Source: an uncultured Dokdonia sp. (GTDB lineage Bacteria; Bacteroidota; Bacteroidia; Flavobacteriales; Flavobacteriaceae). From it: 64,000 bases of DNA. Position numbers and translations under genes: made by a program. The stretch covers positions 124,001 through 188,000 of the forward strand of contig NZ_CANLNH010000002.1 in the NCBI RefSeq assembly GCF_947492535.1, read 5' to 3'. How positions within the stretch are numbered: position 1 is the stretch's first letter; the number at the start of each line of letters is the position of its first letter. Shown piece by piece: positions 42,365 through 49,939 of this stretch. Under the pieces are notes generated by a model, which saw only the letters and a program-made list of their open reading frames with translations, was not told the origin of the DNA and searched no databases.

Positions 42365-42949
42365 ATGAAAACACTATTAAGAATAGACGGTAGTCCTAGA
42401 AAAGAAACTTCCATTAATCGCCAACTAGCCACTACGCTCCAAAAACATTTACAACGTGATGGTGATCGTCTTTTACATCGAGATGTATATTATGATGATC
42501 TTGTACAGTTAGGGAATGAAGATCAAGTAACTGCTTTCTTTACTCCTGAAAATCAGCTAACAGAAGCGCAAAAAGAAGCTGTACACAATTCAAATATACT
42601 GGCTCAAGAATTTGCAAATGCCGATACGTATATTATCTCATCTCCTATGTATAATTTTTCAGTGACTGCAGGACTTAAAACCTACATAGATTCTATAGCC
42701 AGAGCTGGTATTAGCTTTCAATACACAGAAAACGGTCCTATAGGTTTACTTAAGAACAAAAAGGCATATGTGATTATAACAACAGGAGGCACAAAATTAA
42801 AATCTCCTGTAGACTACGTGACTACTTATCTTACAACCTTTTTAAATTTTTTGGGTATCACTGATATCACATTTATCCCTGCCGATGAAGTAATGGCTAA
42901 TCAAGAACATGCCATTTCAAACGCTAAAGAATTAATCTCAACATTTTAA
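42365..42949 (+). CDS. azoR: FMN-dependent NADH-azoreductase / quinone reductase
   Basis: This 194-aa flavodoxin-fold enzyme takes ATG 42365 as start; the earlier 42332 codon lies in the operator site. RIDGSPRKE at residues 5-13 is the FMN phosphate loop. PMYNFSVTAGLKTYIDSIARAG near 90-111 is the AzoR signature. It reduces quinones or azo compounds with NADH, protecting against thiol-reactive compounds. Downstream of the TetR gene by 50 bp and upstream of an SDR gene. Confidence 0.88.
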   Translation: MKTLLRIDGSPRKETSINRQLATTLQKHLQRDGDRLLHRDVYYDDLVQLGNEDQVTAFFTPENQLTEAQKEAVHNSNILAQEFANADTYIISSPMYNFSVTAGLKTYIDSIARAGISFQYTENGPIGLLKNKKAYVIITTGGTKLKSPVDYVTTYLTTFLNFLGITDITFIPADEVMANQEHAISNAKELISTF

Positions 42950-42970
42950 ACAATCAAAAATTAAAATACT

Positions 42971-43723
42971 ATGAAAAAATTAGAAAACAAAGTTGCTGTA
43001 ATTACTGGAGGAAATTCAGGAATAGGATTTGCCACTGTACAACGCTTTTTAGAAGAAGGAGCAAAAGTTGTTTTTTCGGGAAGAAGACAAGAGGCATTAG
43101 ACGAGGCTTCTTCATTATTAGAAGGCGATTTTAAAGCTGTGCTTTCAGATCAATCAAATCCAGCAGACAATAAACGTCTTATCGAAGAAGCTGTAAATGC
43201 CTATGGGAAAATTGATGTGCTTTTTGCAAATGCAGGTGTCGCACAATTTGCGCCATCAGATCAAATTACAGAAGACTTTTTTGACAATCAGTTTAATACT
43301 AATATTAAAGGTCCTGCTTTTCTTGTAAAAGAAGCTATTCCTAATCTTAATGATGGAGCTAGTATCATTTTTAATACCTCTATCGTACATCAAAAAGGAT
43401 TTGAAGGTGCTGGAGTTTATAGTGCAACAAAAGGTGCTTTACGATCTTATGCACGTGTTTTAACAAGCGAACTCGCTCCAAGAGGCATCCGAGTGAATAG
43501 TATTGCACCTGGTCCTATAGGAACTCCTATTTATAGTAAAATGGAAGGTATGACAGAAGAACAAGTACAAGAAATGGGCACTAGCTTTGCACAAAATGTT
43601 CCATTAAAGCGTTTTGGAGAAGCTAAAGAAATTGCCGGTGCTGCTGCTTTTCTTGCAAGTGAAGATGCTAGTTATGTAAATGGTATTGAAATTGAAATAG
43701 ATGGAGGAATGAGTCAGATCTAA
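42971..43723 (+). CDS. Short-chain dehydrogenase/reductase (SDR)
   Basis: This 250-aa classical SDR has the NAD(P)-binding TGGNSGIGFAT (about 12-22). NAG near 88 and the active-site Ser in IIFNTSIV near 136 follow. The catalytic YSATKGALRSYAR is at about 150-162 (Y-x3-K). Its C-terminus has NGIEIEIDGG. It is the third gene of the TetR-azoreductase-SDR operon (22 bp from azoR). Substrate is unknown; likely a carbonyl or quinone metabolite. Confidence 0.9.
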   Translation: MKKLENKVAVITGGNSGIGFATVQRFLEEGAKVVFSGRRQEALDEASSLLEGDFKAVLSDQSNPADNKRLIEEAVNAYGKIDVLFANAGVAQFAPSDQITEDFFDNQFNTNIKGPAFLVKEAIPNLNDGASIIFNTSIVHQKGFEGAGVYSATKGALRSYARVLTSELAPRGIRVNSIAPGPIGTPIYSKMEGMTEEQVQEMGTSFAQNVPLKRFGEAKEIAGAAAFLASEDASYVNGIEIEIDGGMSQI

Positions 43724-43748
43724 TTCTAATCTTAATTCGCATAAAAAT

Positions 43749-43779
43749 AAAATACCCCCTAAAATAGGGGGTATTTTTA
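43749..43779 (+). terminator. Terminator after the SDR gene
   Basis: AAAATACCCCCT / AGGGGGTATTTTT. Confidence 0.9.
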
Positions 43780-43806
43780 TATAAAAATTCCTCAAAAATT
43801 AAACTA

Positions 43807-43837
43807 TTGTATATTTAGATACCAATTGGTATCTTTG
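43807..43837 (+). promoter_or_regulatory. Promoter of second TetR gene
   Basis: TTG (43807-43809), 20-bp spacer, TATCTTTG (43830-43837). The box ends only 3 bp before the ATG at 43841, so the mRNA would be nearly leaderless. Confidence 0.65.
43818..43833. promoter_or_regulatory. Perfect 16-bp palindromic operator upstream of second TetR gene
   Basis: GATACCAATTGGTATC is a perfect palindrome lying within the promoter spacer and running into the -7 box. Its near-copy is at 44449-44464. Confidence 0.75.
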
Positions 43838-43840
43838 TGT

Positions 43841-44431
43841 ATGCGAAATCCAGAAGCTACCAAAGAGCTTATCATATTAAAAAGCGCCGATCTCTTTAAT
43901 ACTCAGGGATACAAGGCTACTTCCTTATCTGATATAACCAAAGCTACTGGATTTACTAAAGGAGCTATTTATCGTCATTTTGAAAACAAAGAAGATTTAG
44001 AACAACAAGCCTTACATAGTCTTGCAAAACGCATGTTTCAAGAAATAAGTACTTCTATTAAAGTTGCTAAAGATTTCCAAGATAAAATGGAAGCTATTTT
44101 TATCTTTTTTGATTCGTATATGGAAACCCCTTTATATAAAGGCGGATGCCCTTTGCTTAATGTCGCTATAGAGTCTGATGATACAAACCCTATCTTAAGA
44201 CAACAGGCTTTTTCTATGTTGTCTCGTTTAAGAACATCATTAGAAACTTTATTTAGTAATGCCATTAAAAACAATCAAGTACAATCATCTATTAATATTG
44301 ATTATTATACCACCCTGTTTATTGCAACGCTTGAAGGAGGTATTATGATGAGTAAATTAGAGCGTAATAAAACAGCAATCACACATGCAATCACACATTT
44401 ACGACATCTTATAAAAGAAATTTCAGTTTAA
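43841..44431 (+). CDS. TetR-family transcriptional regulator
   Basis: This 196-aa protein takes ATG 43841 as start (MRNPEATKEL); the 43826 codon lies inside the operator. The HTH covers about 8-53 with GYKATSLSDITKATGFTKGAIYRHFENKEDL. The C-terminal half holds GGCPLLNVAIESDDTNP near 100-116, which resembles the TetR_C_6 type. It probably represses itself through the palindrome at 43818-43833. It probably also represses the hydrolase-thioesterase pair through the same palindrome at 44449-44464. Confidence 0.88.
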   Translation: MRNPEATKELIILKSADLFNTQGYKATSLSDITKATGFTKGAIYRHFENKEDLEQQALHSLAKRMFQEISTSIKVAKDFQDKMEAIFIFFDSYMETPLYKGGCPLLNVAIESDDTNPILRQQAFSMLSRLRTSLETLFSNAIKNNQVQSSINIDYYTTLFIATLEGGIMMSKLERNKTAITHAITHLRHLIKEISV

Positions 44432-44448
44432 AAAAATTTAACCTAAAA

Positions 44449-44464
44449 GATACCGATTGGTATC
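44449..44464. promoter_or_regulatory. Palindromic operator before the hydrolase gene
   Basis: GATACCGATTGGTATC differs at one base from the site at 43818-43833. Confidence 0.75.
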
Positions 44465-44477
44465 TACAACTAATCTT

Positions 44478-45332
44478 ATGGAAAAATTAGTATTAAAATG
44501 TATCGGTTTTTACATTAATGCCACTACTATTTTTACAAAGTACAATCAAAACCTTCAATTCAAATTGCTTTGTAAAGTAAAGAAGCCTCCATTAAAACCT
44601 GCTACCAAAGCTTTTTTTGAAACAGGTACTACAACCCTATTACCTACTTCTAGGGGAACAAATGTGGCTTTACATCACTGGGGAACTGGTGACAAAAAGT
44701 TATTGTTCTTACATGGATGGACTAGTAATAGTAAACAATGGCAACCTTATGTTGAACAATTTGATTTACAAGAATATACTATTTATGCATTAGATGCACC
44801 TGCTCATGGAGCCTCTGAAGGCACTCATCTTAATGTAGAATTATATAGAGAAACCATTCAATCTTCGGTACATTATATTGGAGAAGTTGATTGTGCTATT
44901 TGCCATTCTTTAGGGTCGCTATCCACAAGTTACCAATATTTATTGAACCCTAAAACGTCTATTGGTGCTTATGTCATTATGGGAACTCCGTCAGGAATAC
45001 ACGCTATTTTAAACTATTCCAAAGAAATGCTTTCTCTTTCGAAAAAGGCATTAAAAAATCTTCGTAATAAAATAGATACAGTCCTTAAAATTCCTTTAGA
45101 GGAAGTAACTTTGCAACGATTCTTTGAAAAGGTAGATGTTCCTTGCTTAGTCATTCATGAGGAGTCAGATCTTGTAACACCCCTAGCCCCTATCAAAAGT
45201 GCTATTGAACATTTACCACATATAGATAGAAAATACATTCAAGGCCAAAATCACATGTTGAAAGGCCAAGAAACCATAGATAGTATTAAAGAATTTTTAA
45301 AATATAAAACAGTAAAGAATTATGTACTTTAA
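44478..45332 (+). CDS. Alpha/beta hydrolase
   Basis: This 284-aa protein takes ATG 44478; the earlier 44457 codon lies within the operator. LFLHGWTSNSKQWQP at about 75-89 is the oxyanion loop region. CHSLGSLST near 142-150 would hold the nucleophile Ser (S144). HEESDLVTPL near 235 and NHMLKG near 263 hold the Asp and His. The GxSxG motif is altered here to CHSLGS, so the activity needs care. It overlaps the next gene by 11 bp. The preceding TetR and operators suggest regulation by a small lipophilic ligand. Confidence 0.8.
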   Translation: MEKLVLKCIGFYINATTIFTKYNQNLQFKLLCKVKKPPLKPATKAFFETGTTTLLPTSRGTNVALHHWGTGDKKLLFLHGWTSNSKQWQPYVEQFDLQEYTIYALDAPAHGASEGTHLNVELYRETIQSSVHYIGEVDCAICHSLGSLSTSYQYLLNPKTSIGAYVIMGTPSGIHAILNYSKEMLSLSKKALKNLRNKIDTVLKIPLEEVTLQRFFEKVDVPCLVIHEESDLVTPLAPIKSAIEHLPHIDRKYIQGQNHMLKGQETIDSIKEFLKYKTVKNYVL

Positions 45333-45801
45333 AGAATTTGATATCAGATGGAGCGATATAGATGCTAATAGGCATCTAGCAAATAGTGCCTATGTAAATT
45401 TTATGAGTCATACTCGTATGGGGTTTATGATAGAAAATGGATTAAGCCAAAAAGAAATGGTGATTTACAATATTGGCCCTGTTGTTTTTCATGAGCAGCT
45501 ATTCTTTTTTAAAGAAGCTTTTCAAGGGAAACCTATTCGAGTAAGTTTTGAATTAGGAGGAAGTAGTCCAGATGGGATGTTTTTTAAATTTGTACATAAT
45601 TTTTACGATCATAAAGGGCGAAATATAGCTCGTGGAACTATGCAAGGAGGTTGGATGGATTTAACCACCCGTAAATTATGCGGTCTTCCTGAAGCATTGC
45701 TACCCATGTTAGAAAAAGCTCCTAAAACTCCCGATTATAAAATATTAACTAAAGAAGATATGCGTGCGCATGGACAGACGCCTGTGCATTTAGAGGGGTA
45801 A
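45322..45801 (+). CDS. Acyl-CoA thioesterase (hot-dog fold, 4HBT-type)
   Basis: This 159-aa protein has RWSDIDANRHLANSAYVNFM (about 8-27), the 4-hydroxybenzoyl-CoA thioesterase/YbgC-type motif with the catalytic Asp (D13). The rest is a single hot-dog domain. It cleaves acyl-CoA thioesters. Overlap of 11 bp with the hydrolase indicates coupling. The pair may handle esters or acyl-CoAs sensed by TetR. Confidence 0.85.
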   Translation: MYFKEFDIRWSDIDANRHLANSAYVNFMSHTRMGFMIENGLSQKEMVIYNIGPVVFHEQLFFFKEAFQGKPIRVSFELGGSSPDGMFFKFVHNFYDHKGRNIARGTMQGGWMDLTTRKLCGLPEALLPMLEKAPKTPDYKILTKEDMRAHGQTPVHLEG

Positions 45802-45816
45802 TTTCAAGAAGAAAAA

Positions 45817-45845
45817 AGCCCCAAATACCTTCTGTATTTGGGGCT
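45817..45845. terminator. Bidirectional terminator between thioesterase and NTF2-like genes
   Basis: AGCCCCAAATAC / GTATTTGGGGCT, with A-rich and T-rich flanks. Confidence 0.8.
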
Positions 45846-45850
45846 GTTAT

Positions 45851-46219
45851 TTATTGACTTGGCATATCGTAAAAAAATTGTTCTTTTACAATTTTTCCAT
45901 CTTTTACTTCATAGACCGCAATTTCTGAAGATTGCGAGCGATACCCACTTGGGCGATGTGTGGTGTCCATCTCAAAGCGAACAGAAAACCAACTATCTGC
46001 TACTGTAGGCTCACTTACCTTACTACTATGAACTTCAAAGGTTTCTTCCCACCAAACTCCTTTTTTAGCCACGGCTTCCATACCTTGTACCTCTTCCATC
46101 TCCGCTCCTTTAGGTTCAATACTTACGATATTAGGGCTGTATAGATTTTGATAACAACTGGCGTAATCTCCTTTATTACACCAACTAACTAATTTTTCTG
46201 CAATTTCTTTAGTTTCCAT
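45851..46219 (-). CDS. SnoaL/NTF2-like protein
   Basis: This 122-aa single-domain protein of the cystatin-like NTF2 fold has EIAEKLVSWCNKGDYASCYQNLYSP at 5-29, a helix followed by short strands. A strand-rich section containing VRFEMDTTHRPSG and YEVKDGKIVKEQFFY follows. Family members range from ketosteroid isomerase-like enzymes to simple ligand binders. No catalytic residues can be assigned. Nothing in the context indicates a substrate. Convergent with the thioesterase gene. Confidence 0.75.
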   Translation of the reverse strand: METKEIAEKLVSWCNKGDYASCYQNLYSPNIVSIEPKGAEMEEVQGMEAVAKKGVWWEETFEVHSSKVSEPTVADSWFSVRFEMDTTHRPSGYRSQSSEIAVYEVKDGKIVKEQFFYDMPSQ

Positions 46220-46368
46220 ATATGATTAGTTTTTGATACGCATAATACGTAATGAGTTATTTGTTTAAAATTACAATCTTTAAACAACGATTACAAGTGG
46301 TTTATGTTAAACAAAGTTTACTTTTTTATACCTTTAATTCATAACTAACCAAAAAAACAATAGAATTT

Positions 46369-46806
46369 ATGGAAGATTTTGATGTTAACTGGCTGGCTTT
46401 ACTGGCAGCGGCAGCTTCTTCTTTAGTAGTAGGGTTTATATGGTATGGACCACTATTTGGTAAAGCTTGGATGGCAGCATCTGGCATGACTGAAGAAAAA
46501 ATAAAAAGTGGAAATATGGCACTCATCTTTGGATTGAGCTTTGTTTTCGGATTCTTTTTAGCATTCTCTATGTGGGCACAAGTATTGATAGGCGGTGGCG
46601 GTGGCGAAATTCATGGACAAGATCCTTATCTTACCTTTAAACATGGAGCTTTCCACGGGGTACTTATGGGCCTTTTTGTGATACTTCCTGTCTTAGGCAC
46701 CATTGCGCTATATGAGCGAAAATCTATCAAATATGTTTTGATTGCTGTGGGATACTGGACAGTAACTCTCGCTGTTATGGGTGGAATTATTAATGCCTGG
46801 ACATAG
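46369..46806 (+). CDS. DUF1761 family membrane protein
   Basis: This 145-aa protein has four hydrophobic helices (about 5-27, 48-70, 85-110, 120-140). It opens with VNWLALLAAAASSLVVGFIWYGPLFGKAW, a hallmark of DUF1761 (W-Y-G-P-L-F-G-x-x-W). Function unknown. It stands alone with a bidirectional terminator after it. Confidence 0.85.
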   Translation: MEDFDVNWLALLAAAASSLVVGFIWYGPLFGKAWMAASGMTEEKIKSGNMALIFGLSFVFGFFLAFSMWAQVLIGGGGGEIHGQDPYLTFKHGAFHGVLMGLFVILPVLGTIALYERKSIKYVLIAVGYWTVTLAVMGGIINAWT

Positions 46807-46832
46807 GTAAGAAAGCACATTATTAAATTTAA

Positions 46833-46861
46833 ACCCATTAAAGGTTCTTCCTTTAATGGGT
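46833..46861. terminator. Bidirectional terminator between convergent genes
   Basis: ACCCATTAAAGG / CCTTTAATGGGT with T-rich and A-rich sides. Confidence 0.85.
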
Positions 46862-46864
46862 CTT

Positions 46865-48001
46865 TTATGATTTAAGAGGTGTATGTTGTTTGTACTCCTT
46901 CATCTTGATCTGTCTTACAAGTGGCTTAAATAAAAGTGTCGCAACCGTTCTACGATGCCTTACATAACACGTAAGGTTCTCAGGGGTTGCTCCTAATGTA
47001 CTTTTAATCTCTGAAGAAGTCCTCCCGAAATTAACTTCTTCGGCTTTCATTTCAATTCCTAATCGTACATAATCATTCAAAATTCTAGGGTAGATTGACA
47101 ATTCTTTATTGTAGGTATAATCTATACCTATAAAGTGCGCATCTATACTATTTTTTACTTTGAATGCGGTTGCAAATCCTACGATACGATTCTCATACCA
47201 GTAGGTGTTTATGAGTACGCTTTCGCGAAAGCGTATTTTTAACAATTTATACGTTTCTATTTCTAAATCTATGGTCTTGAACAATGCTCGATCTGTAATA
47301 TTGCAGTATAATTGTTGAAGCTCATCACGATGCTTTTCTATATCTTCTGCCTCAAAAGATCGCATCGTTAATGGTGCACTCTTTTTATCTGCCTTATTAA
47401 CCTTAACACGATACTTTGATTTTAACGCCGCTTTGTATTGATCAAAATCTATCCAATCGTTAGATATCTTAAGGCGCATATTGGGTTCTACTGCAAAGGG
47501 CTGAAATTGATGTTTTTCTACTTCAGAAACTACAGAAATATCCTGATCGATAAAGTCTTTAAAAAAGAAAACTGAAGCTTTCTTTTTTGTATGTACTTTT
47601 TTAATCTCCTGAGCTACTTTTTTATAAATAGATTCTTGTGGTATTCCTTCTTTTATAATAACCCCATAATTACCACTTAAAAAGACATTTCCGCATACAA
47701 TGGTATGTATTTTACGAGCACTTATATAACATTGTAAGGAGCGTGCTATACGTTCTGAAAAAGGAAGATGCTCTTGTGCATTGTCAATAGCAACACTCAT
47801 ACGCTGTAAAATAGCTAACCCTATACAATCATTATCTTGAGAAAGCACAAAATAGCAATATTCAATTTTAGGATTTGCTTTTTCAAAAGCAGAAAGAAAT
47901 TCTTTTTCAAAATATAAAGTGTCTTTACAAACTAGTGTTGTAAAAACTGTATCTGGCACTTCTTGTATCGTAGTATGATATGTAATCTTTATATCACTCA
48001 A
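46865..48001 (-). CDS. FemAB/GNAT-like acyltransferase, hypothetical
   Basis: This 378-aa soluble protein resembles the DUF482/FemAB branch of the GNAT superfamily. The C-terminal half has NTYWYENRIVGFATAFKVKN and HFIGIDYTYNKELSIYPRILNDY, a typical acyltransferase core. A palindrome copy at 47216-47235 is read as RFRES within the helix RFRESVLINTY. It overlaps the next gene (EamA) by 8 bp on the same strand. No signal peptide. Substrate unknown. Confidence 0.7.
   Translation of the reverse strand: MSDIKITYHTTIQEVPDTVFTTLVCKDTLYFEKEFLSAFEKANPKIEYCYFVLSQDNDCIGLAILQRMSVAIDNAQEHLPFSERIARSLQCYISARKIHTIVCGNVFLSGNYGVIIKEGIPQESIYKKVAQEIKKVHTKKKASVFFFKDFIDQDISVVSEVEKHQFQPFAVEPNMRLKISNDWIDFDQYKAALKSKYRVKVNKADKKSAPLTMRSFEAEDIEKHRDELQQLYCNITDRALFKTIDLEIETYKLLKIRFRESVLINTYWYENRIVGFATAFKVKNSIDAHFIGIDYTYNKELSIYPRILNDYVRLGIEMKAEEVNFGRTSSEIKSTLGATPENLTCYVRHRRTVATLLFKPLVRQIKMKEYKQHTPLKS
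47216..47235. repeat. 20-bp palindrome copy in the FemAB/GNAT-like gene
   Basis: Perfect TACGCTTTCGCGAAAGCGTA, read on the minus strand as RFRES. Confidence 0.9.
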
Positions 48002-48890
48002 CAGTAACTGTTTTGCGTTTTGTACTTAAATATACTCCTAAAAAAATGAGTGCCGCTGCAAAAATGCGTATTCCTGTTAATGTATCTGCACCTAAAACAA
48101 TGGCTACTAATGTTGCTAATAAGGGTTGAAGATAAATAAACGCTCCTATTGTAGAAGGCTTAAGCGTACGTAATGCAAACACATTAAACAAATACGTAAG
48201 GTAAGTCGTTCCTACAACCACAAAGATCATTACGCCAATCACTGATGCTGGAAGCGTTGTCCATTCTACTTCGCGGAATTCTGGCAATGCTACGGGTAAG
48301 TTTGTGAATACTGCTATGAGAAAAAACCACTTCATAAGTGTAATAGAAGAGTACTTGGCGGTAAGTGGTTTTACTATAATTAAATATACTGAATAGGCCG
48401 TCGCATTTACTATAAATAATATGTTTCCTAAAGGGATATTAGGCGCATTTTCTTGTGTTTTTGCTCCAAAAAGTATTAAAACAAGTGCTCCTACTAAGCC
48501 TATTCCAATACCCGATCCTTTAAACCAAGTAATTTTTTCTTTTAAGAAAATAGCAGAAAGGACTAATAAAATTACAGGAGATAGGGTAATCACCACACTA
48601 CTATTTATAGGGGTAGATAAAGCCAGTCCTTTAAAGAACATAAGCATATTAATAGTCATTCCAAACAACGCACAAAGAACAATTCGTCCCCAATCTTTAC
48701 GATCTATTTTCTCTTTAGGAAAAAACAAGCTTGTAATCCAAAATAAAATAGCGGCCCCTAACACACGCAACATAATAAAACCAAAGGGTTTTATATATGT
48801 AGGCATTAAATCTTTTGCAAGTGTATGGTTGATTCCATATATAAAGCTGGCACCAAACGCTGCTAGTAAAGCTAAGTGACGCTTACTCAT
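47994..48890 (-). CDS. EamA/DMT-family transporter
   Basis: This 298-aa inner-membrane protein has ten predicted helices in two EamA repeats, the first ending near 140 and the second near 285. The start has KRHLALLAAFGASFIYGINHTLAK, a typical EamA opening. EamA proteins export metabolites or amino acids. It overlaps the acyltransferase gene by 8 bp, so both are in one operon with the ArsC-like gene (1 bp upstream of it). Confidence 0.87.
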   Translation of the reverse strand: MSKRHLALLAAFGASFIYGINHTLAKDLMPTYIKPFGFIMLRVLGAAILFWITSLFFPKEKIDRKDWGRIVLCALFGMTINMLMFFKGLALSTPINSSVVITLSPVILLVLSAIFLKEKITWFKGSGIGIGLVGALVLILFGAKTQENAPNIPLGNILFIVNATAYSVYLIIVKPLTAKYSSITLMKWFFLIAVFTNLPVALPEFREVEWTTLPASVIGVMIFVVVGTTYLTYLFNVFALRTLKPSTIGAFIYLQPLLATLVAIVLGADTLTGIRIFAAALIFLGVYLSTKRKTVTVE

Positions 48891-48891
48891 A

Positions 48892-49242
48892 TTAATTAAA
48901 AGCTGCTACAGCCTCGGCTACTACTTTTTTACTATTTCCAACAAAAATAGCATCATTTATTATCATAACTGGGCGTTTCAAAAATGTATAGTGCTCTAAG
49001 ATAAGATTTTTATAATCCTCTTCAGAAAGCGTCTGTTCTTTTAAATTACGCTGACGATACAATTGTGCTCTTTTACTAAACAAGGCTTCATAGCTTCCTG
49101 TTAAGTGATGCATAGCTTCTAGTTGACTTTCTGTAATTGCTTCGGTCTTTATGTCTTGCAATTGCACATCACTATCAGGGTTTATTTCCTGTATAATACG
49201 TTTACACGTGTCACAGGTAGAAAGATGGTATATTTTTTTCAC
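48892..49242 (-). CDS. ArsC/Spx-family protein
   Basis: This 116-aa protein has a thioredoxin-like fold. The N-terminal motif YHLSTCDTCKRIIQEI has CxxC (Cys10, Cys13). FLKRPVMIINDAIFVG near 88-103 contains the conserved RP-x-h of the ArsC/Spx group. It could be an arsenate reductase, but the two-Cys N-terminus is closer to the YffB/Spx branch. First gene of the minus-strand trio with EamA and the acyltransferase. Confidence 0.85.
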   Translation of the reverse strand: MKKIYHLSTCDTCKRIIQEINPDSDVQLQDIKTEAITESQLEAMHHLTGSYEALFSKRAQLYRQRNLKEQTLSEEDYKNLILEHYTFLKRPVMIINDAIFVGNSKKVVAEAVAAFN

Positions 49243-49323
49243 GATGAAATAGCTATATAGTTATCATTGCAAAATTCGATCATTTATTACTAAATAAACT
49301 ACTTTTAATAAAAATTTCACACC

Positions 49324-49782
49324 ATGCTTTACGACTTTGATATTTGTCAAAAAAACCGACAATTACTACACAATTTAATGGAAAAGTTATCTCCCGAACA
49401 ACTCAATAAAATTCCTGAAGGTTATAATAATAACATCCTTTGGAATATTGGGCATAGCATTGCTACACAACAATTATTAGTATATGGCTTATCTGGAGAA
49501 GATATTCAGGTTCCTAAACACATTATTGATCTTTACCGAAAAGGAACTAAGCCTGAGAAATTTGCAACGTTAAAAGAAATAGAAGAAATAAAATCATTGT
49601 TGTTTTCTACAATAACACAATTAGAAAAAGATTATAACAACGGTATCTTTACCTCTTTTAAAACCTATACATTAAGCACTAGTAAAGGAATACTTCACAA
49701 GGTAGAAGATGCTATTGCTTTTAATAATTTTCATGAAGGATTACATCTAGGATATGCAATGGCTTTAGTTAAGGCTATTTAA
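49324..49782 (+). CDS. DinB-family protein
   Basis: This 152-aa four-helix bundle protein has the DinB fold. NILWNIGHSIATQQLLVYG (about 38-56) supplies the first metal His, and NFHEGLHLGYAM near 138-149 supplies the second and third. DinB proteins are metal-binding thiol-transferase-like or stress proteins (BSTase). Function is unknown here. Strong terminator follows. Confidence 0.82.
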   Translation: MLYDFDICQKNRQLLHNLMEKLSPEQLNKIPEGYNNNILWNIGHSIATQQLLVYGLSGEDIQVPKHIIDLYRKGTKPEKFATLKEIEEIKSLLFSTITQLEKDYNNGIFTSFKTYTLSTSKGILHKVEDAIAFNNFHEGLHLGYAMALVKAI

Positions 49783-49839
49783 AATAATTATAAGAGAGGA
49801 AGTAGCTATATATGTGTCTCCTCCTAAATAATCGAATCA

Positions 49840-49871
49840 AAAAACCCATCACTTTACAGTGATGGGTTTTT
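49840..49871 (+). terminator. Terminator after the DinB gene
   Basis: AAAAACCCATCAC / GTGATGGGTTTTT. Confidence 0.9.
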
Positions 49872-49939
49872 CTTCATTTTGATATCTAATTTTTAAGCAG
49901 CTACTATATAGTAATTACTTAAAATAGGATAACATGTTC

